NCBI RefSeq assembly: GCF_036322705.1
Contig: NZ_AP027270.1
Span: 2,977,501 to 3,041,500, forward strand
Direction of reading: 5' to 3'
DNA length: 64,000 nucleotides
Source of the DNA: Maricaulis maris
Lineage (GTDB): Bacteria > Pseudomonadota > Alphaproteobacteria > Caulobacterales > Maricaulaceae
Below the pieces are notes generated by a model. It saw nothing but the letters and a program-made list of their open reading frames with translations, was not told the origin of the DNA and searched no databases. Of the stretch, positions 1-8,167 are shown one piece after another; within the stretch, counting starts at the first letter, position 1, and each line of letters opens with the position of its first letter. A program made the position numbers and the translations under genes.

Positions 1-166
1 GCAGCAGGAAGAAGGCCTCCAACCGTCCGCCATAACGGTCCGGTTGTCCGTCCATTCCCCAGTGAACCGGAATTTGCGTCGTGCTGTCGGTCCCCAGCCA
101 CCCCAGCGCCGCCAGGACGAGCGCGGGGACAATAAAGACGACCGAACGGATCAGTCCGCGTTTCAT
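1..166 (-). CDS. SdpI/DUF1648-like membrane protein (partial, 3' end outside window)
   Basis: Only the first 55 codons are present; the gene runs off the left edge. The start ATG is at 166-164, two bases after the stop of the ArsR gene, with a strong GAGGAGGAA ribosome site inside the end of that gene. The product starts with a hydrophobic segment (about residues 8-25), followed by the motif IPVHWGMDGQPDRYGG, which matches the DUF1648 signature of SdpI/YhgB-type integral membrane proteins. In Bacillus, SdpI is an immunity protein that also sequesters its ArsR-type autorepressor SdpR. The pair here has the same layout (repressor first, membrane protein second), so a similar membrane-tethered autoregulation is possible, but that is inference. 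Confidence 0.7.
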   Translation of the reverse strand, partial: MKRGLIRSVVFIVPALVLAALGWLGTDSTTQIPVHWGMDGQPDRYGGRLEAFFLL

Positions 167-168
167 GC

Positions 169-453
169 TCATTCCTCCTCGTCGCTGATTGGGGCCGTCC
201 GGCCAACCAGTGCCATCAACCAGCCGATCGCCTCATCGGCCACGCTGGCGTTGAGGCGGTAGACAATCGTTGTCCCGTGGCGCTCGGCCACAATCAGGCC
301 CGCTTCGCGAAGGATGTTGAAGTGGCCGGACATGGTCGGCTTCGAGACCGGAAACCGGCCGGCCAGAACACCCGCCGAGCTCGGCCCGTCGCGCAGCGCG
401 CGCAGGACGTCGCGGCGAACCGGGTGGGCCAGGGCCTTGAACACATCACTCAT
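169..453 (-). CDS. ArsR/SmtB-family winged-helix repressor (SdpR-like)
   Basis: A 94-residue winged-helix regulator. It begins MSDVFKALAHPVRRDVLRAL, the typical ArsR opening, and has the recognition helix region SKPTMSGHFNILREAGLI. No metal-binding cysteine motif is visible, which fits the SdpR branch better than ArsR/SmtB metal sensors. An in-frame ATG at 471 exists, but GGAGG abuts it directly, while the ATG at 453 has GGAGG 11 bases upstream, and the predicted promoter would start transcription near 470. The gene is co-transcribed with the SdpI-like gene 2 bases downstream and is divergent from the LysE gene. Confidence 0.8.
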   Translation of the reverse strand: MSDVFKALAHPVRRDVLRALRDGPSSAGVLAGRFPVSKPTMSGHFNILREAGLIVAERHGTTIVYRLNASVADEAIGWLMALVGRTAPISDEEE

Positions 454-476
454 TGAAGCCGCATCCTCCACCGCTT

Positions 477-505
477 GTAATAGTTTGGCATGTTCCTAAT
501 CACAA
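477..505 (-). promoter_or_regulatory. Sigma-70-type promoter of the ArsR-SdpI pair
   Basis: On the minus strand TTGTGA (505-500) and TATTAC (482-477) are separated by exactly 17 bases. This places the transcription start near 470 and gives a short leader to the ATG at 453. The site lies in the divergent region facing the LysE-family gene. Repressor binding here is not shown by an obvious palindrome. Confidence 0.5.
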
Positions 506-601
506 CATTGTTGCCGCGTGGCCGGCGCAGCGCCGTGGACAATTTGTCCGCCAATGGCATGGTTGGGCTCGACCGGAACCCTCCGGCGCGCGGAGGCGGC
601 C

Positions 602-1228
602 ATGCTCGACCCGGACCTGTTCCCGATTTTCCTTGTCGGCGCCATTGCACTGGCTTTGACGCCCGGGCCTGACATGGCCTTTACGATCGCGACCGCTGCA
701 TCACGCGGCCGGCGCGCCGGGCTGGCCGCCATGGCCGGCATCATCACCGGTGGCGCCATCTGGACGGTGCTGGCAGCTGCCGGCCTCGCGGCACTGCTGA
801 CAACAGCCGAACAGGCGCTGACGGTCGTGCGATATCTGGGCGCTGGCTATCTGCTCTACCTCGCCTGGGTCACCTTGCGAAAACTCGACGCCCCGCTGGA
901 AGCCCGCAGCGCGCAGACCGTCTCACGCGCCTTTCGGCGCGGGCTTGTGACCAATCTTCTCAATCCCAAGGTCGGCCTCTTCTTCCTCGCCTTCCTGCCC
1001 CAGTTCACCAATCCCGAGCTGTCGCCAGTCTGGCTGCAAATGCTGGTACTCGGTGGGATCTTCTTTGCGATCGGAACAGCGGTTCTGACCGCTGTCGCGC
1101 TCGCCGCCGGTCAGGCCCAGGCCTGGCTGGCCGATTCCCGCAACGCGCGACGTGTCCTCAATGGCCTGTCTGCGACCGCATTCGGCGGCCTCGGTCTGCG
1201 CTTGCTTCTGATCGACGACGCGGCTTAA
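602..1228 (+). CDS. LysE/RhtB-family amino-acid exporter
   Basis: A 208-residue integral membrane protein of the LysE superfamily, which exports amino acids or their analogues. The N-terminal segment with LALTPGPDMAF (about residues 16-26) is the hallmark LysE/RhtB motif (TPGP), and the sequence alternates hydrophobic helices through to the C-terminus, including NLLNPKVGLFFLAFLPQF, the second conserved motif of the family. An upstream in-frame ATG exists at 518, but the ATG at 602 is preceded by GGAGG and gives the family's usual length. The substrate cannot be told from sequence. pyrF follows after 9 bases, so the two may be co-transcribed. Confidence 0.85.
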   Translation: MLDPDLFPIFLVGAIALALTPGPDMAFTIATAASRGRRAGLAAMAGIITGGAIWTVLAAAGLAALLTTAEQALTVVRYLGAGYLLYLAWVTLRKLDAPLEARSAQTVSRAFRRGLVTNLLNPKVGLFFLAFLPQFTNPELSPVWLQMLVLGGIFFAIGTAVLTAVALAAGQAQAWLADSRNARRVLNGLSATAFGGLGLRLLLIDDAA

Positions 1229-1237
1229 AACCGCGGC

Positions 1238-1930
1238 ATGTCACACGCCGATTCCCGCCTCATCGTCGCGCTCGACCTGCCGACGACAGACGCCGCCTGG
1301 TCTCTCGTCGAGTCCGTCGGCGATACCGTCAGCTTCTACAAGATCGGGCTTCAGCTCTTTCCCGTTGGCGGAATGGATCTCTGCCACCGGATCAAGGCCG
1401 CCGGAAAACAGGTTTTCCTCGACTTCAAACTGCACGACATCCCGGCGACCGTGGAGAAAGCGACCCGTTCGATCACCACGGGCGGAGCAGACCTGCTCAC
1501 CATCCACGCCGAACCTGCCGTGATGCGCGCCGCCGTGGCGGGCCGCGAGGGCTCGGATCTGAAATTGCTCGGGGTCACGGTCATGACCTGCTATGACGAC
1601 GAGATGCTGGCCGAAATGGGCTATGCGTTCGGCGCTCGCGACCTCGTTCTTCGGCGTGTCGAGCAATCGCTGGAAGCCGGAGTCGACGGCGTTGTCGCCA
1701 GCGCCCATGAGGCGCGAGAGATCCGTCAGCGCTTCGGTGATGATCTGCTGATCGTCACGCCCGGCATTCGGCCCGCAGGCGCCGACATTGGCGATCAGAA
1801 GCGGGTTTCGACACCGGCCAGCGCCTTGGCCGACGGTGCCAGTCACCTGGTCGTTGGACGACCGGTCAACGCGGCCGCGGATCCCGAGGCAGCCGCCAGA
1901 GCCATCGTCGCGGAAATGGCGAACGTCTGA
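1238..1930 (+). CDS. pyrF: Orotidine-5'-phosphate decarboxylase
   Basis: The 230-residue enzyme converts OMP to UMP, the last step of de novo pyrimidine synthesis. The type-1 active-site signature is intact: K35 in FYKIGLQLF and the D62-x-K64-x-x-D67 array in LDFKLHDIP. The phosphate-binding TPGIRP loop and the C-terminal VVGRPVNAA segment are also present. Length matches bacterial PyrF. It is the second gene after the LysE exporter; the functional link between them is not evident. Confidence 0.97.
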   Translation: MSHADSRLIVALDLPTTDAAWSLVESVGDTVSFYKIGLQLFPVGGMDLCHRIKAAGKQVFLDFKLHDIPATVEKATRSITTGGADLLTIHAEPAVMRAAVAGREGSDLKLLGVTVMTCYDDEMLAEMGYAFGARDLVLRRVEQSLEAGVDGVVASAHEAREIRQRFGDDLLIVTPGIRPAGADIGDQKRVSTPASALADGASHLVVGRPVNAAADPEAAARAIVAEMANV

Positions 1931-1949
1931 TCCGGTCCCGGATTGCGGT

Positions 1950-1968
1950 CCCGCTATCGGGCGGTTTT
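1950..1968 (+). terminator. Weak intrinsic terminator after pyrF
   Basis: A short CCCG-CTAT-CGGG hairpin is followed by CGG and then TTTT, 20 bases after the pyrF stop. The stem is only 4 bp, so the call is tentative. The T-run overlaps the 3' end of the convergent minus-strand gene. Confidence 0.3.
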
Positions 1969-2530
1969 ATTGGCCAACCAGCTGCGTGCGGAGCGCACCG
2001 CGCGCCTGCATGCGCAGAATCGGCGAGACCGGGACCTGTCCGGGTGCCAGGACGCTGGCTCGTCCGGCCGCGTCAATAGCGATAATCCCGCGATATCCAT
2101 ACTGGATGGCCGGTTCCCGTCCGACACCACCGACAAGGTTTCCGGCGAAGAAGTCATCGCTGAGGCGGACAGGCTCGCCTCCGGAAACCGGCAAGGGGGC
2201 AGTGGTCACAGGCCGAACGGAGCGGGGTGATTGCCGGGTCGGCGCAGGCGCGGGCTGGCGGACCTGCGGCTGCAGCGGCGCCGTCCCTGCCGCATGCGGG
2301 CGGTTCGGCGGAGCTCCGGCAAGCGCGAGGCTTGTGGTCGGCGCGGGCGCGGCGAGACCCGCAGGCATCTCGGTAAAGCGGCAGGGCGGCCCGGCATAGT
2401 CGCCAGCGAGGGCCTGGCGGATATCGTCCGCCGTGCAGGTGCGCTTAGGCCCGCCCTGGGCCTCGGCAGGGCTCGCCCACAGTGCGCATGCTGCCAATGC
2501 GGCCAATCGGATCAGGCTCGAATGTCTCAT
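1967..2530 (-). CDS. Secreted proline-rich protein of unknown function
   Basis: A 187-residue product with a classic signal peptide (hydrophobic core SLIRLAALAACALWA, cleavage likely after SPAEA or EAQ). It is followed by a short region with two cysteines (CTADDIRQALAGDYAGPPC), a Pro/Ala-rich linker (about residues 60-112) and a C-terminal part containing YGYRGIIAID. I do not recognise the family. It is convergent with pyrF and shares no clear operon. The intact reading frame and signal peptide support a real gene; function is not assigned. Confidence 0.6.
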   Translation of the reverse strand: MRHSSLIRLAALAACALWASPAEAQGGPKRTCTADDIRQALAGDYAGPPCRFTEMPAGLAAPAPTTSLALAGAPPNRPHAAGTAPLQPQVRQPAPAPTRQSPRSVRPVTTAPLPVSGGEPVRLSDDFFAGNLVGGVGREPAIQYGYRGIIAIDAAGRASVLAPGQVPVSPILRMQARGALRTQLVGQ

Positions 2531-2602
2531 TCCGGCACACTAGCAGCTTGCCGGTCGTCCACTAAGCACCTGCACCGGTCAGGCGAAGCGGCCGGCGCCA
2601 GA

Positions 2603-3054
2603 TCACGTTTCAGGCGCGTTCCGGTCAGACACCGAGGGGCTGACGGAGTCGAGCCAGTCCAGCGCCGCATCCCGGCCCCGGAATATCTGTACTGTCACGC
2701 CCGGACTGTCGCGCGAGAGTGTCTCCCACACCGCCGCGAGGGCATCATTGAAGGGCGAGGCCACAACATTGGCCGCATGGATATGTTGCCCCGGGGCGTT
2801 TCGCGCCTGCCAGTCATCAATCCCGTCGCGCACGGCTTCACGATGTCGAAATCCGCCCCGTCGCCGGGCAGGTCGTCGGCATAGACCGAAAGCCGGTTGA
2901 AATGAGGTCGCCAGTCCGGATGCGCGGCGGCCTCGTCATAGGCCGCGAGGATCGTCTCAAGACTGATTTCTCCACGCCAGACGAATTCGGCCACGGCTCT
3001 CTCTCGGTGGATCACGACCTCGCAAGGCTTCGTGGAGGAGGCTTCAGAAGTCAC
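2603..3054 (-). pseudogene. Frameshifted small protein gene (possible STAS/SpoIIAA-like fold)
   Basis: Two reading frames join into one continuous product. The first half (from a GTG at 3054) runs through WRGEISLETILAAYDEAAAH to DFDIVK; the second half continues VRDGIDDWQARNAPG to RDAALDWLDSV and ends at 2603. Restoring one base near 2834-2836 (AAG-CCG to AAG-GCC-GTG) would give DFDIVKAVRDGIDDW and a single product of about 149 residues. The GTG start overlaps the last codons of the SdhAF4-like gene upstream, with AAGGGGA as ribosome site. The fold guess rests on a SpoIIAA/STAS-like alternation and is weak. A sequencing error is the alternative explanation. Confidence 0.6.
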
Positions 3055-3286
3055 AGATGATCCCCTTCTTCTCCCAATCGCCGAACCGCGTCGGCTCAGG
3101 CCCTTTGCGCCCCCCCAGCTCAGTTGGGCTCTCGCTGTCGCGGGCTGCCTGGCGGGCCGCAGCCTCCCGCCTTTCCGCCGCTTCCGCAAGGGCGCGTTGA
3201 GCGGCCGGGGTGAGTGTTTTTGGGGCCGCAGTTTCGGAGGGGATTGCGGTCATGCCGGTCCCGTCTTGCTGATCATCATCGGTCAT
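3044..3286 (-). CDS. DUF1674 / succinate dehydrogenase assembly factor 4-like protein
   Basis: An 80-residue protein whose C-terminus [19 protein letters not shown] is the defining motif of DUF1674, the bacterial relatives of mitochondrial SDHAF4, which helps flavinylated SdhA assemble. The N-terminal half is an Ala/Glu-rich charged helix ([19 protein letters not shown]). The start ATG at 3286 was chosen because it begins the conserved length; the upstream in-frame codons are unlike the family. It is divergent from htpX with a 53-base gap and its 3' end overlaps the start of the broken gene downstream. Confidence 0.8.
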   Translation of the reverse strand: MTDDDQQDGTGMTAIPSETAAPKTLTPAAQRALAEAAERREAAARQAARDSESPTELGGRKGPEPTRFGDWEKKGIICDF

Positions 3287-3339
3287 ACCATCTAGATAGA
3301 TCGCGAGCCCCGGCTCGCCAAGACACACAGGCTTCGACA

Positions 3340-4236
3340 ATGACAGCAAACACGTTGCGCACCTTCCTCCTCCTCGCCGGGATGACGGCACTTTTCATGG
3401 GAATCGGCTATCTGCTGGGCGGTCCGGCGGGTGCGCTGCTGGCCCTTGTGGTGGCGGGCGGCATGAACCTGTTCGCCTGGTGGAATTCCGCCGACATGGT
3501 GCTGCGCATGCACGGGGCCCGCGAGATCGGCGTCGATGAGCGGCACCCGGCCTTGCGCCAGTATGCGAGCGATGTCGAAAACCTGGCGCGCCGGGCCGGC
3601 CTGCCGGTCCCGCGGGTTTTCGTCATCCAGAGCGACCAGCCCAACGCCTTTGCGACCGGCCGCGACCCGGCCCATGCCGCCGTCGCCGCGACGACTGGCC
3701 TGCTGGAACGTCTCAACCGGACCGAGATCCAGGGCGTGATGGCGCACGAGCTGGCCCATGTGAAAAACCGCGACACGCTGACCATGACGGTCACCGCGAC
3801 CCTCGCCGGTGCGATCGGCATGCTGGCCAATTTCGCGTTCTTCTTCGGCGGCAATAACCGCGCCGGGCTGCTGGGCTCCCTCGCCATGATGATCTTCGCC
3901 CCGATGGCCGCGATGCTGGTGCAAAGCGCCATTAGCCGGGCCCGCGAGTACGAGGCGGATCGCGTCGGCGCAGAGATTGCCGGTGACCCGATGGCGCTTG
4001 CCAGTGCACTGGAAAAGATCGAGCGGTCCGCCCGCCGCACAATGAATGTCGCCGCCGAGCGCAATCCGGCGACCGCCCACATGTTCATCATCAACCCGCT
4101 GAACGGTCAGCGCATGGACAACCTTTTCTCCACACACCCCGATACAGCCAACCGGATCGACAAACTGCGCCGGATGGCCGGTGCCCGTGCCGATATTGCG
4201 CCCGGACCCTGGTCACAAAGAGGTCCCTGGGGCTGA
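3340..4236 (+). CDS. htpX: Membrane zinc metalloprotease HtpX
   Basis: A 298-residue M48-family inner-membrane protease that degrades misfolded membrane proteins. Two N-terminal membrane segments span about residues 8-25 and 29-48. The zinc motif HELAH is at 136-140, followed by KNRDTL, and the third ligand lies in the YEADR motif. A second pair of hydrophobic segments sits between them. The ATG at 3340 begins the conserved [15 protein letters not shown] stretch; the longer in-frame extension runs through non-family sequence. It is followed 52 bases later by rsmB on the same strand. Confidence 0.95.
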   Translation: MTANTLRTFLLLAGMTALFMGIGYLLGGPAGALLALVVAGGMNLFAWWNSADMVLRMHGAREIGVDERHPALRQYASDVENLARRAGLPVPRVFVIQSDQPNAFATGRDPAHAAVAATTGLLERLNRTEIQGVMAHELAHVKNRDTLTMTVTATLAGAIGMLANFAFFFGGNNRAGLLGSLAMMIFAPMAAMLVQSAISRAREYEADRVGAEIAGDPMALASALEKIERSARRTMNVAAERNPATAHMFIINPLNGQRMDNLFSTHPDTANRIDKLRRMAGARADIAPGPWSQRGPWG

Positions 4237-4288
4237 TCCGCGGCACCTCGCCATCGACGGGGCGGGACCTGCGTGCTAGCTCCGCGGC

Positions 4289-5590
4289 ATGAGTGACGGA
4301 CTTTCCCCGCGCCGCGCTGCGGCCCTTGCCTACCTTGCCGTGATGAAGGAACGCCGCACGCTCGAGGCGGCGCTCGACCACACGCCCGATTTCAACGCCA
4401 TGAGCGATCGCGACCGGGCCTTTGCACGTGCCATCACCGCGACGACCTTTCGCCGTCTCGGGCAGACCCGAACAGTCTTGAACGCCCTGCTCTCGCGGCC
4501 GCTGCACGAAACCTCCGAAGGGGCCCAGGCCCTGCTGATCACCGGCGCGACCCAGCTGTTGTGGATGGACGGCGCGCCGCACGCCGTCGTGTCCTCGACC
4601 GTGGAGCTGGCCCAGGAGCGCGCCGACGCCCGCAAGCTCAAGGGGCTGATCAATGCCGTCCTGCGCCGGGTTGATCGTGAGGGCCGCGAGCCGCTCAAGC
4701 AGACCCTCCCGCGCGACAACCTGCCGGACTGGCTGCGTGACAGCTGGCGGGCGGCCTATGGTCCAGGCACGTTGAGCCGGATCGCCAACGCCATTGCCAC
4801 CACCCCGCCCCTCGACCTGACGGTTCGCAATCCGGACGAGCGTGAGCACTGGGCCGACCAGCTCGAGGCGCAAATCCTGCCAAACGGCTCCCTGCGACGC
4901 AGCGTGGTTGGCGACGTCCGGGCCCTGCCGGGCTATCGCGAGGGCGCCTGGTGGGCGCAGGACGCCGCAGCCTCGATTCCGGCCACACTTCTGGACCTGA
5001 AACCCGGCAGTCGCGTGATCGACCTGTGCGCCGCTCCCGGCGGCAAGACGCTGCAACTGGCCGCGACAGGAGCCGACGTGACGGCACTCGACCTGTCGGA
5101 CAAGCGCCTCGACCGCCTCCGCGAGAACCTCGGACGGACGGGACTCTCGGCGACCCTCGTGGCCGGTGATGCCCGGACCTACCAACCGACCCGCCTCGCT
5201 GACGCCGTGCTTCTGGATGCGCCCTGCACAGCCACGGGAACGCTGCGGCGGCACCCCGAGGCCGGCTGGATCAAGCGCGAGGACGACACCCTCCGCATGG
5301 CCCGGCTGCAGGACGAGATGATCAAGGCCGCCGTCACAATGCTCAGACCCGGCGGGCAGCTTGTGCTATGCACGTGCTCACTGCAGCCTGAAGAGGGCGA
5401 GGCGCTGGCCGGACGGGTCCCGGGACGTCACAAATTGCTCAAGGACTCGCCCGTCAAACCGGCCGAAATGCCCGGCCTGGAAGCCGCCATCACGCCGGCC
5501 GGCTGGGTCCGCCTGACACCGGCCCTGTGGGCCGACCGAGGCGGCATGGACGGATTTTTCATCGCCCGGTTCGTCAAACGGACCGGGTAG
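4289..5590 (+). CDS. rsmB: RsmB-type 16S rRNA (cytosine-C5) methyltransferase
   Basis: A 433-residue SAM-dependent RNA m5C methyltransferase. Residues 1-140 form a NusB-like RNA-binding domain. The catalytic domain has the SAM loop LCAAPGGKT (245-253) and both family cysteines: DAPC (C312) and TCSLQ (C362), the release base and nucleophile pair of RsmB/NOL1. The rest of the C-terminus matches family length. It precedes rpe by 66 bases on the same strand, an order also seen in related genomes. Confidence 0.93.
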   Translation: MSDGLSPRRAAALAYLAVMKERRTLEAALDHTPDFNAMSDRDRAFARAITATTFRRLGQTRTVLNALLSRPLHETSEGAQALLITGATQLLWMDGAPHAVVSSTVELAQERADARKLKGLINAVLRRVDREGREPLKQTLPRDNLPDWLRDSWRAAYGPGTLSRIANAIATTPPLDLTVRNPDEREHWADQLEAQILPNGSLRRSVVGDVRALPGYREGAWWAQDAAASIPATLLDLKPGSRVIDLCAAPGGKTLQLAATGADVTALDLSDKRLDRLRENLGRTGLSATLVAGDARTYQPTRLADAVLLDAPCTATGTLRRHPEAGWIKREDDTLRMARLQDEMIKAAVTMLRPGGQLVLCTCSLQPEEGEALAGRVPGRHKLLKDSPVKPAEMPGLEAAITPAGWVRLTPALWADRGGMDGFFIARFVKRTG

Positions 5591-5656
5591 CCTCAAAACC
5601 GGCCGCCCCGCCGTGTTCGACTTGCGCGGGTCCGGCCCCACTGTTATCGGATCGAT

Positions 5657-6316
5657 ATGGGTGCTCCCGTGATCATTTCCCCGTCCATCCTCTCGGCTGA
5701 CTTTGCCAAGCTGGCCGAAGAGGTTCGTGCCATCGACGAAGCCGGTGCCGACTGGATCCACATCGATGTGATGGACGGGCATTTCGTGCCCAACCTGACC
5801 ATCGGCCCGGCGGTGATCAAGGCCTTGCGCCCGCACAGCAAGAAGCCCTTCGACGTCCACCTGATGATCACGCCGGTCGATCCCTACATCCAGGATTTCG
5901 CCGATGCGGGGGCCGACATCATTACCGCGCATCCGGAAGCCGGGCCGCATTTTCATCGGACCGTCCAGGCGATCAAAGCGACCGGCGCCAAGGCCGGCGC
6001 CGCGCTGAACCCGTCAACGCCGGTGGAAGTGATCGATTACGTTCTCGACGAGCTCGACCTCGTTCTGGTAATGAGCGTCAATCCGGGCTTTGGCGGCCAG
6101 AGCTTCATTGCCAGCCAGCTGCGAAAGATCGAAGCCCTGAAAGCCCGGATCGATCAACGCGGCCTTGCCACCAGGATCGAGGTTGATGGTGGGGTGAACC
6201 CGCAAACGGCCAAGGACTGCATTGCCGCAGGCGCGTCTGCGCTGGTCGCCGGATCGGCCGTGTTCAAGGGCGGGCCTGACGCCTATCGCGCCAACATTTC
6301 AGCGCTGCGTTCGTAA
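5657..6316 (+). CDS. rpe: Ribulose-phosphate 3-epimerase
   Basis: A 219-residue TIM-barrel enzyme interconverting ribulose-5-phosphate and xylulose-5-phosphate in the pentose phosphate pathway. Family signatures are present: SPSILSADF near the N-terminus, [16 protein letters not shown] (35-50) carrying metal/catalytic residues, DVHLM (66-70), VNPGFGGQ and the second acidic strand EVDGGVN. It is 3 bases upstream of the heparinase-like gene, implying co-transcription. Confidence 0.97.
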   Translation: MGAPVIISPSILSADFAKLAEEVRAIDEAGADWIHIDVMDGHFVPNLTIGPAVIKALRPHSKKPFDVHLMITPVDPYIQDFADAGADIITAHPEAGPHFHRTVQAIKATGAKAGAALNPSTPVEVIDYVLDELDLVLVMSVNPGFGGQSFIASQLRKIEALKARIDQRGLATRIEVDGGVNPQTAKDCIAAGASALVAGSAVFKGGPDAYRANISALRS

Positions 6317-6319
6317 GTC

Positions 6320-8167
6320 ATGGCGGTCAAAGTGCGTCTGTCTGATTATGCTGACGCGCTCGTCGCAACGGCGCGACGGGAGGCGTCCTCGACGCTGCAT
6401 TCCATCGGCCTGTTCTCCAGCCTGCACGACCTTGGTCCGCTGCCGACCGAAATCGGCCCCTTGCCCGAGGACTTCTACGCCAGCAAGCCGGAGCGCGGAG
6501 CGGAAATCCGCGCCGGCCGCTTTCCGCTTGCCGGTGACCTGCTTTCGGTCGATCCCGAGCAGGACAATATCTGGCTGAAGCCCGCACCAACGCGGGCTTT
6601 CGCACGCCGCCTGCACGGCTTCGGCTGGCTCCGCGACGTTATCGCTGCGCCCGAGGACGGCGACAGGGAAGATGACGCCAGGGACGCCGACACCGGGGAC
6701 GATGGCGACAGGGAAACAGACACGACGATGATGGCCGCCGGACCGGAAACGGCCCGCCTTCTGGTCGATAGCTGGATCAAGGCCTTCGGTCGCTGGAACA
6801 GCTTTGCCTGGGGACATGGCGTTCTCTCGGCCCGGATCATCAACTGGCTGCGTGCCGGCGACGTCCTGTTCGATGCCCCGGAAGAAGGCCGCAAGAGCCG
6901 CAATGCCCGGCTGCGCAGCCTGCTGCGACAGGCCCGCTACCTTCAGCGGACGATACCGCTGGCCCATGACGGCGCAGTGCGACTTCGCTGCGCGATCGCG
7001 CTCAGCTTCGCCGGCCTGTCCATTCCCAAACAGGGCGGATTGCAGAAAGCCGGCCTGGCGGCGCTGGAAAAGGAAGTGAAGCGTCAGATCCTGCCGGATG
7101 GCGGTCATGTCTCTCGCTCGCCACGAGCAGGGACCGAGGCCCTGATCGACCTCATCGCGCTTCGTGACGTGGCCGAAAAGGCGGGCGTCGAATTTCCGCG
7201 CGAGATTGTTCGCGCGATCGACCGCCTGGCGCCGATGTCCCGCTTCTTCCGGATGAGCGATGGTGGACTGGCGAGTTTCCACGGCGGCGGCGAATGCGAC
7301 CATGGCGCCCTGAAACTGGCGCTCTCGCGCGACGAAACCGGCGCCAAGCCCTTCGGATTCGCGCCGCATTCCGGCTATCACCGCGCCGAAGCCGGAGGCG
7401 CGACCATTATCGTCGATGTCGGCAAGGCCCCGCCGGGTGCCCTGAGCACCGGCGCCCATGCCAGCGCCCTGGCCTTTGAGCTATGCACCTCGGGCGGGCG
7501 TCTGGTGGTCAATTGCGGATGGCATGACGACCAGCCATCGACGTGGCGCGAGGCCGTACGCGCCACAGCAGCCCACTCAACATTGACGCTCGAGGAGACC
7601 TCGTCGGCCCGCCTCTTCCCGCCAGGCTGGCAACGCGACCTGCTCGGACCGCGGCTGACATCGGCCCCCGGCCCGGTCACGGCACGGCGCAATGAAGAGG
7701 ACATGGGGATCTGGCTCGAGGGGATTCATGAAGGCTATCGCGGCGAATACGGGCTGTCGCACCGCCGCCGCGTTTTCCTGGCCGCCGATGGCGGTGACCT
7801 GCGCGGCGAGGACGCCCTGTTTCGACCGGTGTCGGATGGTCCGCCCGACGATGTCGATGTCCGCTACCGCTTCGCGATCCGGTTTCACCTTCATCCCGAC
7901 GTCCGGGCCTCCCTGTCACGTGACAATATGAGCGCCTTGCTGGTGCAGCCAGACGGCGATGGCTGGCGTTTCCGTACGGATGGCGGCCCGATCCGACTGG
8001 AACGATCCGTCTATCTCGCTGCCGGCGCACCTCCACAACGGGCGACACAAATAGTAGTACAGGGGGAAGCCGAGCCGTTCGGGGCCGGTGACAGACCGCC
8101 GAACCGTGTACGCTGGGCTTTCCAGCGCCTGGGCCGGGTTGGCGGCACCCAGGGGGAAACCGGATGA
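6320..8167 (+). CDS. Heparinase II/III-family protein
   Basis: A 615-residue protein of the alginate-lyase/heparinase II-III group: an alpha-helical toroid (roughly residues 1-330) followed by the heparinase II/III-like beta domain (from about 350, with FGFAPHSGYHRAEAGG). Such proteins cleave acidic polysaccharides by beta-elimination, yet no signal peptide is visible here, so it may act on a cytoplasmic or envelope-biosynthetic intermediate. The same gene lies beside rpe/purH in relatives (from memory). An acidic low-complexity insert (residues 111-136) interrupts the N-terminal domain. The stop overlaps the start of the next gene (ATGA). Confidence 0.85.
   Translation: MAVKVRLSDYADALVATARREASSTLHSIGLFSSLHDLGPLPTEIGPLPEDFYASKPERGAEIRAGRFPLAGDLLSVDPEQDNIWLKPAPTRAFARRLHGFGWLRDVIAAPEDGDREDDARDADTGDDGDRETDTTMMAAGPETARLLVDSWIKAFGRWNSFAWGHGVLSARIINWLRAGDVLFDAPEEGRKSRNARLRSLLRQARYLQRTIPLAHDGAVRLRCAIALSFAGLSIPKQGGLQKAGLAALEKEVKRQILPDGGHVSRSPRAGTEALIDLIALRDVAEKAGVEFPREIVRAIDRLAPMSRFFRMSDGGLASFHGGGECDHGALKLALSRDETGAKPFGFAPHSGYHRAEAGGATIIVDVGKAPPGALSTGAHASALAFELCTSGGRLVVNCGWHDDQPSTWREAVRATAAHSTLTLEETSSARLFPPGWQRDLLGPRLTSAPGPVTARRNEEDMGIWLEGIHEGYRGEYGLSHRRRVFLAADGGDLRGEDALFRPVSDGPPDDVDVRYRFAIRFHLHPDVRASLSRDNMSALLVQPDGDGWRFRTDGGPIRLERSVYLAAGAPPQRATQIVVQGEAEPFGAGDRPPNRVRWAFQRLGRVGGTQGETG

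Noticed and set aside
3292-4137. Minus-strand frame of 281 codons opposite htpX
   Set aside because: Shadow of htpX; rich in His/Gly/Arg with no recognisable fold.
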